In this document: positions 46,621 through 58,539 of the stretch, piece by piece
Numbering within the stretch: position 1 is the stretch's first letter
Layout: the number at the start of each line of letters is the position of its first letter
Assembly (NCBI RefSeq): GCF_949628215.1
Contig: NC_134281.1
Span: forward strand, 13,154,501-13,218,500
DNA: 64,000 nt
Reading direction: 5' to 3'
Origin: Phalacrocorax aristotelis
Taxonomy: Eukaryota > Chordata > Aves > Suliformes > Phalacrocoracidae
Position numbers and translations under genes: made by a program
Notes under the pieces: model-generated
Seen by the model: only the letters and a program-made list of their open reading frames with translations
What the model was told of the DNA's origin: nothing
Databases searched by the model: none

Positions 46621-48499
46621 CTCAGGGGAGACTTATGAATTCCCTTATAACTCCAGCAAGGTCCACCCACAGAACTACATCTAGAGATCCCAGAAGATAA
46701 TTTTTTTTTTTAGTACCATAGGCAGGCACCTCTGGCTTCCTAATGCCGTGAGTAACTTCACTGAGATCATGGATCTGAAAATCTCTCCCCTCATATTAGG
46801 GCTGCCCCTCATTTATCAAAGTCAGCTACTAAAAAGAAGGGCAGGAGTTGAGAGATCTGCAGCAAGTGGTGATATGCAGGTGCCCATGTGTGACGGCCGA
46901 GGTTGCTGCCTCCATCAGACCTCGGATAGTGAAGTTGGTTGGTCCTTGACAAAGCTGTTATTTCACAGAGCAACGCAGCTGCGGAAGGGCCTTAAAAAGG
47001 CATATTGCCAAAGAGAGCTTTATCCAAGAGGCTTTTCCAGTGGACACAAATCCTTTCTGATGGGCCAGCTGCTGGCAAACATGCTGCAACAAATTTATGA
47101 GAACATAACAATGCTGTAAAAAGATGAACTTAAGGGACAAAGAAAAGTAATCCATATTAAGGCTGGCAAGGGCTTTGCACTTGCTAACAGTCCTGCTGAA
47201 TTGCATTTGAGGGGAGCTGAACTACAGCAATTTCTAAACTAAATCACTTGGGCCTGCCAGTACTTTCACAAGTTTATTACAGAAATTTACTCACAAGGGT
47301 CAGTGACCCTGCAGTCAATGACTCCCCCAGGTGACTTCCTGAGCCACGTTAAGCTGCGAGCATTTGCTCCCATTCCCTCTGATCTTCTCTTCCTCTCCTC
47401 CTCCTGTTCCACTTCCCATTTCATTCACCTCTCCACTGAATCCCTTCTTTTTTCTTTCTATTGTCAAATCACGGGCATAAGGTACAATGTGACAAGATGG
47501 AGTTGGAGGACAATAAGGGATGTAGATGTGAAAGAGCAACAGAGAGGCAAAAGAGCAGAGAAGGAAAGCCGAGAATCCTGAATGCAGCAGAGGGGAAAGG
47601 GAGGTGTGAAGAGCTGCAGGGATGTCAGTGAGGCAGCTATGCTTTGAGGAAAGATGAGGATTTTCATACCTGCTTCCCTGTACAGAGAACATGAAGTCAA
47701 GGATGAGGGTGAGAGCAAAGCTGCAGCCTCCAGGATGCAGATGGCCTCCAGATTCATTTTAGCTACCAAGGTGGGAAGAAAACAATGGGAGCTGCAGATT
47801 GTAAGCAGAGGAAAAGGCAGCATGATTTGACACAAAGGAGGAAGGCTAAGGGGCAGAGCAGCAGTAAGGACAAGAGGGGCAAAGCAGAAGGTCTGATGGC
47901 ATTGCATAAGTAAAAATGCAAGCTTTCTTGTTAATGCAGAGGAGTACAGCCCCTCCAAAGGTGGGCGTGCAAGTATGTCAGGTGAGTTCTTCTCTCCTTT
48001 CCTAAAAGGAGGTGTAGACAATTTCCTGAGCCGAGAACATCTGCACGTAAACAAGAAGTATTGTACAGAAACCATGTCTCACCATAGCCAAACTGATGCA
48101 GTGTCAGAGTCCTTCTCTGCTATCAGGCAAGTTCTCCAGGCCTGGCACAAATCTAACCCTCATTGTTTCCCCAATGGAAAAGGAAGCAAAACAAATTCTT
48201 CAGGAAATACTTAACCCATGTACCCTGGAATACCAACTGCTGAAAATTTAAAAGCATCCCAGTCCACAGCAGGCTTTCTGCCACTGCCCCAGCCATGCCA
48301 ACCCCTTCTGCTTGTGCCCAGACATCTCTCTGAAGCAGCCTTCAGCATTTCTTGTGGACAACTCAGTTTTCCACAAATTATTAATCACAAACAAAAGCAT
48401 GCAGAGCGGGCAGGCATCCTTCCTCCTTTCCCAGCTCCAAAAGGTTCTCCTTTCAGTGTCTCCCTCTCACTCATTTTTTTCTTTCTTCTCCCCCCACCA
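46621..48499. other. Unique sequence with a long chance frame
   Basis: The minus strand is open for 203 codons at 47464-48075, the longest non-CR1 frame in the window. The predicted chain is rich in Leu, Ser, Cys and Pro, as expected from the reverse of a purine-rich strand, with no domain. I treat it as non-coding. Confidence 0.4.
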
Positions 48500-48650
48500 C
48501 ACATAAGGAATTGATAAATGTCTCTTTAAGGCCCTGTGTCTGCCACCTTGCAGCACACCCTTGTAAATCAGATAAATATCTCAAGGATCCTTATCCTGGG
48601 AAAATTAAGATAATTGCGCTAAATTGAAGAGCCTCTTTTTTTCTCCTTAC
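48500..48650. promoter_or_regulatory. GATA-site cluster, candidate enhancer
   Basis: GATAA cores at 48513, 48571 and 48609 (plus) and a TTATC at 48591-48595 (minus), plus ATATC at 48576-48580, all within about 100 bp, together with TTAAGATAATTGCGC. A cluster of this density is typical of GATA-factor enhancers. Function is inferred. Confidence 0.35.
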
Positions 48651-49140
48651 CGCCCCCCATCCCCACCCCCGCCTTTCTTATACTCTTTTCAGCTGGAGTC
48701 TCTTGTAGTAACAGGTGTGCTGACTGCCAAGACCCGCACAGGAATTGCCCCCTCTCTCTGAAGGGATGGCACTCGATAGCTGGTTCCAGGCTAGCTCCTG
48801 AAGTGAGTTTTAACCAAGATACAATGTCAGTCAGGAACATTTTCATAGTTCAGTCCGGGTCTCTCTTGGAAAAGTTCACCCTTGCTGGTACATGGCTAAC
48901 ACCCACCTGCTCAGGAGGTGTTTGCTCTGGTGTGAATGGTGGGTTGTGTCTGTAAGGGATAATGCAGGGCTGGCTCCAACATCCCCATTCCACCATGGAC
49001 CAGTGCTGTAGAAAGCCAGACAAATGGAAAATAGGAACAAAAAAAATACAGTGGAAAGATGGAGAGGAATAGGATTCAGGTGAAAGAAGGTGGAGCATCA
49101 AGAAACAGCAGGAAAACTAACATGGTAGTCAAGTCAAGTC
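48651..49140. other. Unique non-coding sequence
   Basis: Nothing recognised, apart from GTCAA repeated three times at about 49128-49142, next to the CR1 relic. Confidence 0.5.
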
Positions 49141-49222
49141 AAGAAGGCCCTGAGTGATCTAATCTAAGCTGGCCTGCTCCTAGCAGGTCCTGAGGTCTCT
49201 TCCAACCCATACCGTTCTGTGG
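49141..49222 (+). mobile_element. CR1 3'-UTR relic
   Basis: TGAGTGATCTAATCTAAGCTGG, then CCTGCTCCTAGCAGGTCCTGAGGTCTCTTCCAACCC and TTCTGTGG, match in order the CR1 3' UTR (TGATCTTGTCTAGGCTGG..., CTGAGGTCCCTTCCAACCT, ATTCTGTG). The internal GGTTGGACTAGATGA segment is missing, indicating a deletion of about 20 bp. Only the tail of the element is present. Confidence 0.75.
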
Positions 49223-51744
49223 TCCCTTGGCAGGATAGAGGAACACTAGTGCTACATGAGAGGAGGCATGGACCCATGGACCCCAAAACCAGTCCCTGTT
49301 TCTCAGTGTCACCACCATGTGCTTCTCCCCCCACCTACAGAATTGAGAACACCTCCCACCAGCTAAGAACAGCACCAGCTACATCGAGTTATTAACCCTC
49401 CCTTCCACTGTAATGGCAAAAGCCATCAGAAGAGCAGGGGACAGGGCAGCAGGTGAGGAGACTGAGGGGCAATCTGTGACCCTGCTGTTTTTCTCCCAGG
49501 CTAAGGAAACTCTACAAACCAGAAGCCTACAGTGTTTTGCTTTTGGTGCTCTACAGCCGAACACACAAGCAAATTGGGACTGTCAGAGGAACTGAAGGTG
49601 AGTGATGGTGCAATCCAAAGGGGATGATTACTTCTCTATGAGATTTCCAAGCAGCACCTGGGGTCTCCAGGGGAGCCAGGAAAGAGGATTTTTAGCGTAA
49701 GGCAGGGAGAATAAACACAGAAGGTGCGCAGAGAGCAAGAATGACTCTGCACTCAGAAAACTAGGGAGGTAGCAAGCAGCAGATGGTGACACAATGGTGC
49801 TGAGTATGGCCCTCATACAGGCCTCCTCCAAGTGCAGATTAGACCTTCAAGCCCAGCCAGCTCGTCTAAAGCATGTATTGGCTGGGAGGAAGCAATGCAG
49901 ACTGCCTCCAAGCCCCATGAGGTAATCGCTAAGCTTGGGCTAGCAGTCTCGAGGCTGCAGGTGGGTTAAGAGAGAGGAGGACAACAGCTGTTTCTACTTC
50001 ACCCAGGTCTTTCGTGCCAGGCCATCCTTCCCTTGTCCCCAGAAGAGCCACAGCTCTTTGCAGACTCATCAGAGACCATTTTTCTGAAAATGCTTTCACA
50101 CACACTAATAATAACCCAAGAGTCCAGGCAGGGCTGAGACAAGATGGATATGGTGGCTGAGCAAAGCAGTTCACATATGTGACTCCAGCTAGAGCTTCAC
50201 CAGCATGTCTCTACCCATTCCAGGTTTGGGAAGGAAAGAAACAAACTTTGGGAAGGTGGGAAACAGCTTCTATGAAGGTCCGCTGGTGAAGGGGGGATGG
50301 GAGGAAGTCTCATGAGTCAACTCCCTCTTTTCAGTTGCAGGTCCAATTTTCTCACCTTCCCCTGCCAAATCACTAGAAACAGCTACCATGGGGTACTATG
50401 TCCTGTGCCCAGGACATATGCAGTAGACGGTGACTCCTCTGCTTGCTCTGTCATCCATATGGACCCAATCTGAGCTTTAAAAGTAGCACCGCCAATGAAG
50501 AAAAGGGGGGTTGGTTCTCCATGGCTCCCCTCAAACTTTGCCCTAGCTCTGCAAAGAGGCTGAGGACAGCTTTCAGTGCTTATGGAACGGGATGACCCCT
50601 GCCTGGCCTGTGAGCTGTGGAGTTGCTCCTGGCATCAGCAGGCTCCATGCAATATCTCCACTCCTCTCAGGAAGAATAGGCTTGACGGTGTTTTGACTCC
50701 CTTCTCCGAGACTCCCACACGGCACTTTACAATCTAACTTTGCTCTCAAATACATATCCTGGGCTGCATCCCAGAGATGTGTGTCAGGCACGAAGCGCTG
50801 TCAGTCAGCCCCAGTCACAACACATCAGGGCTTAGGAGAAGTCTGACTGATCTGGGCGAGGGGGGAGGGAACGCAGGAACAAGAAGAAAAGGCTGAAGAG
50901 CAAAAAAAAAAAAAAAAAAAGACAGGAGAAAGACAAATCAAGCGGGAAAATGGCAGGGACTATTCTACACAGCAAGGTGGTTTTTCATCTGTAATACAGC
51001 AGCGGTGTCAGGCATCGAAAAGGACAAAGATGTTCAGATACAGAGTCACAGGGAGGAAAGCAGAGGAAGCTCCTGGGAGGGCTCCTGCTCTCAAACCTGG
51101 CATCTCTCATCCACGGAGCTTTGGGCAGCAGGGACTGAAACTCGCTGCCACATCAGCAGCATGGCACTTAATGTAAAGTGGGCTGTAGGGACAAAGCTAC
51201 CAGACAAAGCGTGCACCTGGCTAAATGCCACTTTGGAGTTGGCCGCAATATCGGCAACCTGAGCCAAGAACGACCAAATGGCCATGGCACCAGGACTGTC
51301 TCTCCTGTGCCACAGAGAGGTTCACAGGGCACAGGGAAGGGTCACTGCAGTAATGACTTGGGTCAGTTCTCCTGCCACCACCCAGATGTTTTTCTGCATA
51401 GGAAGAAACCTGCAATCCTAACTGCCAAGAAAGGCAAAGCTGGGCAAAATAGGAACAACTGAGGAAGCAACCAAAGCTGTGCTCATTTAAAGACAAAGGT
51501 GAATAAATTTAGGCAACAGTTCAGAGGAGAGGTCTGCCTATGAAAGGGATATGCAGTGGAGAGGGAGGAGGTCCCTCCCTATTCTGGCAGATTAAGAACA
51601 TGGAGATATTGCATAAAAGTTTGAGATTAGTCAAGTATACTCATATCATGAATTTCAGTCTCTTCCACTATGTATGAAATGAGTAAATATTCATTGGGCT
51701 GAAGAGAAAGAGAGGAGGGGGTGAGGAAAGGTGACTCCATAGCA
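49223..51744. other. Unique non-coding sequence with a poly(A) run
   Basis: Nineteen A residues at 50902-50920. No gene or repeat recognised otherwise. Confidence 0.5.
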
Positions 51745-52060
51745 TAATTTATATAAGCATTCACTGGAGCTTGAACAGGAACCCACATCTCCTCCACTCC
51801 CAGGTGAGTGCCTGAGTAGCTAGGCTGGAGGTCCTGCTTCTTCTTACTTCCTCACTGCAACCCAGGGTTTAAATAATATTTAATTATTCTACACAAAGTG
51901 GAATAGTTCAAATGGCAGGAGTGAGTGGACTCTTCAAAACCTCAAAACCAGAATTCCCTGATAATCAGGAGGGTCTTTCCAGGTGGGTTCAAGTCTCTTT
52001 CAGAGGGAGAAAAGATCAGAGGGGAGAGGGCTTTAGCCACTACACTATATTTTAAGAGTG
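51745..52060. repeat. Old interspersed repeat with two tRNA-like arms
   Basis: The left arm (about 51762-51826) contains CTTGAACAGGAACCCACATC and CCCAGGTGAGTGCCTGAGTAG. The right arm (about 51979-52050) contains GGTGGGTTCAAGTC and GGGCTTTAGCCACTACAC. The centre holds AAGTGGAATAGTTCAAATGG. I recall interspersed repeats of turtles, crocodiles and birds with this order of boxes, possibly non-autonomous DNA transposons, but I cannot name the family. Confidence 0.4.
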
Positions 52061-54879
52061 GCCAATGTTTCTCAGTCTGTGCAGACCCTGATCTCTGAGC
52101 CATACCCAGATGATGCTTCACAGATTGGGCTTTGCTAGCTAGAGAGACAGGCCCAGAATAATCTGGTGTTGCTTAGGCATAACATAACCACTGACCTCTT
52201 CAGCACACTGAAAATGGAGGTTTATCTGGCAAGGAACAGTAGCAGATCCTCAGGGAGGATAGGGAACACAGAAATATGGCACCTGTATTGAGAGACAGCT
52301 GAACAGGGGCTGTGAGGATCCAAACTAGACCCCTAAAATTGCTTTATATTTGGGGTACAGCATAACTGGCAAACGGACTTGTTTCTCCATAAATCTATGA
52401 GAGGGGAGGAGACTTGTGCTCACCTACATCATGAAGAAGATACAAGGGAAGGAACAGCATGAGAAACCTGCTACCCAGCCACACCATTCCCATGTAAACC
52501 TCCTGACTCGTATCAGTCTCTTGTCTAGGAAACACCGTTGCCTCTCTAGCTCAAGACAGGGAATGCAAGGGCACAATCCATGAACAATTTCAAATTCTTC
52601 ATTGCTGAGGGACAGATACCCTTGCATGAGGTCTGTCTGCAGCTCCAGCTTATGGGCTGTGTTTAGCCAGCTCACCTAGGGTTGGATTAGATTTTTAGTG
52701 GTGTATACTCTGGTTCAAGAGCCATTTGCTAATCTTCGAGGCGGAATCTTATTAAGAAAGATAAGAGGTCATTAGGGGTAGGGATGGGAAGCTCTAGAAA
52801 TTACACATGGCCTAGAAAATTGCCTGGAAGAAATGGGAGTCTGTGTGCAAGCTGGCTTGTGGAGAAAGGTGAGTCCACCCCTCCCGCTTCCTTTTATTCA
52901 CCAGCTTCACAACCACTGGAGGTTTTCCTCTGATGCAACCTGACCTCAGCTCCTCAGCTGAGTGCTGCAGCTGGTGCCTTCATGTATCTGTCACAGGGCA
53001 GATGGAAGAGGTAACAATAAAATTAGGAACATGGAGGGAAATCCAGATGGGGAAGCAAAGAGAGTAGTGTGAGACCTTACCTTCACTGGGGAAGAGAGCT
53101 CATGAGTCAGACCACTAGACCCCATAGGTGGGGTGAGGAGCCAGCAGTCTTGCAAGTCACTTTTCTGATCCAACAAAGGAAGAAGAAATGGCTATAGAAA
53201 GGAAGATACAGTGAGTTTTGCCTTTCACTGGTTTGTCTGTCCATAAATGACTTTTAGAAAGTGCTGCAAAACATCTCTGCAAACTCAAGAGGAGACCAAG
53301 GAGAGGGAAAAACCCCAGGCACCCCACCGCTCCCTCCAGCCTGCCCTCAACTCGTAAAGATATCAGTCCAACAGCACATGCTTGCAAACCCCAGCCCAGC
53401 TCTGGCTGGGTTAATGTGACAATCCATTTCTGACAGTGTGTCAATACAAAGCAATTTAGGAGTGCATGAAAAATCGACCTGAGGTAACAGGCAATTTCTC
53501 CGCTCTGCTGGTTAGACGGAAGTAGGGACCAATGAGGCCAGCATCTCTGAGCACGCTCACCTCGGCAGGCCTGGGCTGCTGGCACACACTGTCACGTTAG
53601 CAGCTCTCACCAGAAAGGAGGCAGGAGCAAGACGCCTGCTATGGGGCAGTCTCAGAATGGGGACAAAGGAGAGTTGAGAGTAGCATCCCATTCTTTCTTC
53701 CCATAAAGATTTTGTTAATTGGGAGGCATTTGAATATGTAAAGTAACAAACTGGTTGAAACAGAGTAGACAGACTTAAACATAAACATGATTGTAGGGCA
53801 GCACCCTGGCCTTGGGTCTGTAAGACCTGCCCTATGGGCAAGAAGCCACTGGCTGAACCACTCCAGGCTGGAGAGGAGCAAGCAGGTTGTTCAGACAACC
53901 CAAAAAACCTGATGCCAAAAAATCATCTCTTCTTTTAAGCCAAACCCAGAGCACACCTGGATGGGACCTGAAGCACTATCCAACACCGTGCTGCTGCCCT
54001 TCTACAATGGACACAAGAGGCACATTTCACACTGGTGCATCTCCCCAGGCAGGGACTAAGAGAGGCCACAGGAATTAACAGGGGTGGGCAGAGGGTGCAC
54101 TGGGAACAGAAGATGAAGGCACTGTCATTGCCAATGGCTGGTCTGCCCTCCTTCCCTCTCTGTCACCAGCACAGATTGCAGGGAGGGCAATCGCCTGCCT
54201 CTTGCCCACATGGTAGCCACCAGCAGCCATCTCAGAGCACTGTCTCTGCCATGCTGTGAAAGCACATTGGCTCAAACACCGAGGCTGGCATAGAAAAACG
54301 GAAGGTGAGCCCCATCCAAGCAAATCTGTTTGCAAATGTGGAAAGCAGCAGCAATGTGCTGGCAGTGCCCATCCAGCACGATGGGCTAACGGACACTCCC
54401 ACCGCGCTAAAAGCATCACAGTCTGTCATTATTAAAAGCAGAAAACACAACAGACGGAGCCTATGCTGCTGAGTCCAGGCTTTTGCTCCCTCATGACCTC
54501 AGGATGTTTCAGTCTGAAGAGTTGATTCAGATCCTTCGATCATCTAGAGGACAGAAGTGCCACCTCCACTGAGATAGTCGGGAGAGATTATACTTGCTGC
54601 CTGTTTTTTACATCAAACAGCTTCGAACTGGGCTAAACTTCCCACCCATGCCATGCACCATACACACAGCAGCTCTGGAGGGTGCCAAGCATGGAAATGT
54701 AGAAGTCAAAAAAAGGAAGAATGGGTAAAGAGAGGAAATATAATATTGCTGTGACTCTGCCAGAATAACTTGCTGGGCTAAACCTACCTTGGACATATTT
54801 TTATCCAGGACACCATAGGATACAGCTAGGGAGTCAGGGTTTGGGGTTGGGTCCTTTTTGTGTGGTTGCATTAAGAGTA
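52061..54879. other. Unique non-coding sequence
   Basis: No gene recognised. The 142-codon minus frame at 53157-53585 and the 113-codon frame at 53557-53898 have no domain. GGGTTGGATTAGATTTTTAG at 52679 weakly recalls CR1 3' UTR but nothing around it supports that. Confidence 0.45.
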
Positions 54880-55100
54880 AGATTCCCATTTTATTTTATT
54901 TAATAAGCTAGTTAATGTGTGTTAACAAAATTAAAAGTCATTATTAAAGGCAGATGTACTGGTGTATGAAGAGCTAAGCATCAGCTTTGCCTTTAGATGA
55001 TCTGCAGCTTCAGCGTATGCTTCTAATAACCAGCTGTCACTTACCAGCGATGTGGTAACTCTCTTATTAAATCCTAAATGGGCATATGGACATTACTTTT
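54880..55100. promoter_or_regulatory. Candidate conserved non-coding element
   Basis: AT-rich unique block: TTTTATTTTATTTAATAAGC, GTTAACAAAATTAAAAGTCATTATTAAAGG (split over 54920-54949), AGATGATCTGCAG, CTTCTAATAACC and CTCTTATTAAATCC. Repeat-free, enhancer-like. Confidence 0.33.
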
Positions 55101-56869
55101 AAAGCAGTACTTTACACCACCCCCCACCCCCCCATCTTTTCCCAAACGCAACTGAGCCAACTCACGAATTTCCTGCAACATTTTTTCCCTTCGTTAATGG
55201 GATGTGCGTTGAGATCAGAAGGGCCAAATGATGACCTGTCTTTATGTTTTTACATCCCTCTGGAAAAATCCATGACTCTCTGTGTGTCAAAAGAGTCATA
55301 ATACATCCCAGATGCCTCAGCACTAATTGCGCTTTTTCTACTAGAAGCTGCTAAGCTCCCCTGAGAAGCCCGTCAACCACAAGCCTTGTTTGTCCAGCAC
55401 TGCCACGTTCCTGAACAGCTTTGCAGTAACAGGCTGGTGAGCTCAGCTCTTGGACAAGCCACCACCACCAACGCAGCACGAACACCTCCTTAGTTACAAA
55501 GTGCATATTCAGAGAATGCTGGAAACCAGGGCACTGTGGGGCTTATGAGAACAAAATCTGTTTCTGTGATGGGAGTGGGGGAGAAGGGTTAAAAGAGAAA
55601 ATCAATCTTGTTTGCAAGGTTCCAGTAAGACTATAGTAAATATGCCACCAAATGCAAACATGCTTAAAATCAGGAAAGCATTTCCACCATCCATTGTTCT
55701 TCACACCTTTTGTTTTTCAGCTGAGGCAAATGCAAATAACAAAGCAGGAGGCAGTACCTGTACCTTCCAGCATTGTAGTCTCCAGCCAGGAGCAGAGGGG
55801 ACAGAGAGGACTTACCTCCCCTGCCAGGTCACCCCAACAGACTGAAGTTGCATTGGCTGGGCAGGAATAGCAAGAAGGGCCAGTTCCATTCTGTCCTACA
55901 TGGGGTCCAACATTAAGACTCAGCTCATGCAGACCACTTCCTGCTGGCCCCATCCTTCCTTGACATGGATCTATATGACCTTAATAGCATTTGAATAGTT
56001 AGTGTGGTTGGCTGGGCAGCAGGGAGGGGAGAAGTGCAGGCAGAGGACTGGAGAGCCCTGGCACTGCAAAGTGTTAACATTGCATTAGTGTGGGTCATTC
56101 CCTGAAGACCTGGGGGCAATGACGCTAACAGGTCTGTTCCCTGTTCCCAGCTCCTTGTGGTAATTTAGAACATGAAATATGGAAATATGGAGAATAGGAA
56201 ACAGGACCCCATGCTCCTCAACCAGGTGCTCTCAGTGCAGAGACCATCGTCACCCTACCCCAGCATGGTGGGATTTCCGTCATTTTCCTGAGACCCTCTG
56301 TGTGAGGTGCCTCAAGTGTCCAGGATGCTCTTGTAACTCCAGGTCAGCGCTCTTTCAAGGCACATGCTGTGCCAGACTCCCTCTCCCAATAAGAGGTTGG
56401 CTGGAGCAGCAGGCAGAGCAGGGAGTTACCACTTCTTACAGGTGCCGCCTTTGAAGGTACCACTTCCCAACCATACCTCTACAGGATGCCATCTGGGAGC
56501 TGCCCTGTGCTGCCGCTGCCCCTGCCCAGGTATCAGTCACTTGCGCCAGGCATAAGGTAATGCCAGCAGGCCACCCACCACGCTGGAAAGCCTTGCCTTG
56601 ATTTTTCATCCCTGAGAAGGAGCTGGCACCCTCCTTTGACTCCATTTTTTCCATCATTAGCAGAGGGAGTTGGGACTTGTTACACACCAGGTAAGAGCAT
56701 CTGCAGGTATTTTGTTATAAGGTCTGAAAGAGACAGAAACAGACCCTTCCTTGCACCCCAGAGAGATGAACAGCTGGACTGTCTGCCCCAGGCTATGATC
56801 ACTGCTGCCCTGGAAAGCAGAGGAGAGCATCAGGGGACTTGCTGTCCTCCTGTGCTCTCCCCTTAGGCG
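55101..56869. other. Unique non-coding sequence
   Basis: A C-rich run at 55119-55133. No gene or repeat recognised. A pseudo-exon-like segment at 56485-56529 is discussed among rejected items. Confidence 0.5.
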
Positions 56870-57060
56870 CTGCTATCAGCCATAAACACAGGATATTTGT
56901 GGTCTAAACTTTCCCATCCGTATGTCTGAAGGTCCTGTACACTGCGCTATCAATCATCCACAGAAATATTAAGCTGCTGGAGAGCTGATGCTGTCATGTG
57001 CTGTGTTCATTCGCTTGAGGATCAAATGTCTTAGCGAAAGCAGGAGCAGAGTCCAAACAC
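56870..57060. promoter_or_regulatory. Candidate conserved non-coding element
   Basis: CAGCCATAAACACAGG (forkhead-like), GCGCTATCAATCATCC (ATCAATCA, HOX/PBX-like, about 56949), CATTCGCTTGAGG. Unique with isolated CpGs. Confidence 0.27.
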
Positions 57061-58539
57061 GGAGCCTCCCCCATCCCTGATCTCATTATGGCCCTGCCGC
57101 ATGCACAAACCTCTTTTCCCTCCAGGTCTCTCTTCCCACAGCACTGACCACAGTTCATAAATTAATAAGTGCATGTATTTTTAAAATCAGGTTTGTGGTG
57201 AGGGAGACACTGAAATGAAGTGGAGGGAAGGAGGGGGAGAAAACAAAACCAACACATATAAAGAGTTCAAGCACTACAAAATGTGTAACAACTTGTAAGT
57301 CCTTCAAAGCCACAAACCCCTTGGTCCCTATCCGCTGGCCGGATTTGCTAATAGGTTTACTGCCAATGCCAGTGTGAAAGGCGGTGGTGCACAAGGACCC
57401 AGAATCCTCTGTTCTGCCTCCAATTATGTACCAAGTTAAAACTCAGGGAAAAAAAAAAACAACCTAATCCACAGTCATTCTTTAATCTTGTGCAGCTTAT
57501 TAAAACCAATAGGACAAGATAATCCACCCAGGCTGGCAAGTTGGAGGCTGCTCATTCCCTCTCCAGAAAAAAAAAAGAGCTCATGTTTTCTGCTGAGGGT
57601 CCCAAGAGGCTCAGAGACCAGAAGACACTGACAATATGCTACAGAAAGAAAAAAAAAAAAAAGGAAGGTAATTATGGAGAAAGTTCAGAGGAAAACATGT
57701 TTCTACACAGCTGCTGAGGGTGAGCAGGAGCTGCACACGCAGCAGGAGCTGCTGGCTCCCCACTCCTGGCCATCAGATGACCACACTGGAGAGGCAGATC
57801 TGGGGCCAGGGCAGTGAGTGGGACAGGCAGCTCCAGTGATTCAGCCTCAAAAGCCTGATCTACAAAAAAGCTGGAGAAAAAGATTCTGTGCTGCAAGTTA
57901 CACAGCTGAAGAGATCTAGGCTGGATGGGTCACACAGAGGGAAAGTGCTGGGCAAGGTGGACCATTAGACTCTCTTAGGCAAAGGATGGAGGTGGCTCAG
58001 AGGAACTGACATACCCAGCGGGACAGCACAAAGGTACATAGCATGACCCCAGGTGCTGGAGAAACCAGGAGGAGCAACAAACCTGATGGAACAAAGGTGC
58101 CAATGGCTCTACTTCCCTCAGGAAAGGTGGGAAAGAGGACGTGGCAAGACAGCAATGCCTTCACTAATGCAATGGATGAAGACATATGACAGGATGGAGG
58201 AAGATCATTTGGGGCCACCATCACTTGGACAAAAGAAATAAATGTAACTCTATTAGGAGACTGCTGAAAGTCCTCCCTGGAGCAGCAGGAATGGGCTTGG
58301 ATGGACACTGAGGTTTCTGTTAAAATTATTAACAAAGAGAGAGAAACTACAAAGAATACTCATTTGGGGAGAATAAATTCCCAAACAAAAACCAAAAAAT
58401 AAAAGCTGCAACACTAAAAGCCCACATGTCCTAGCTGAAATGGTTTAAGACTTGAACACCAACATCACCAAGACATTACAGTGTTTTAGACTCAATATTG
58501 GTGAGTGATAAGAACACTGGAAGAGCTGGAACTGGAGAA
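57061..58539. other. Unique non-coding sequence with A runs
   Basis: A runs near 57450, 57568 and 57649-57662 (14 nt). No gene recognised. The last few hundred bases may already belong to the decayed CR1 to the right, but I cannot align them. Confidence 0.4.

Noticed and set aside
47464..48075. 203-codon minus-strand open frame
   Set aside because: Leu/Ser/Cys/Pro-rich chain with no domain, opposite a purine-rich strand. Other frames overlap it. More likely chance than a gene.
52679..52700. GGGTTGGATTAGATTTTTAG as another CR1 tail
   Set aside because: Only this short string matches. Neither the upstream nor the downstream CR1 3'-UTR landmarks are present.
56485..56529. 45-bp segment between CTCTACAG and a GT, in frame, looking like a micro-exon
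   Set aside because: Splice-like strings this short are frequent by chance and no partner exons are visible.
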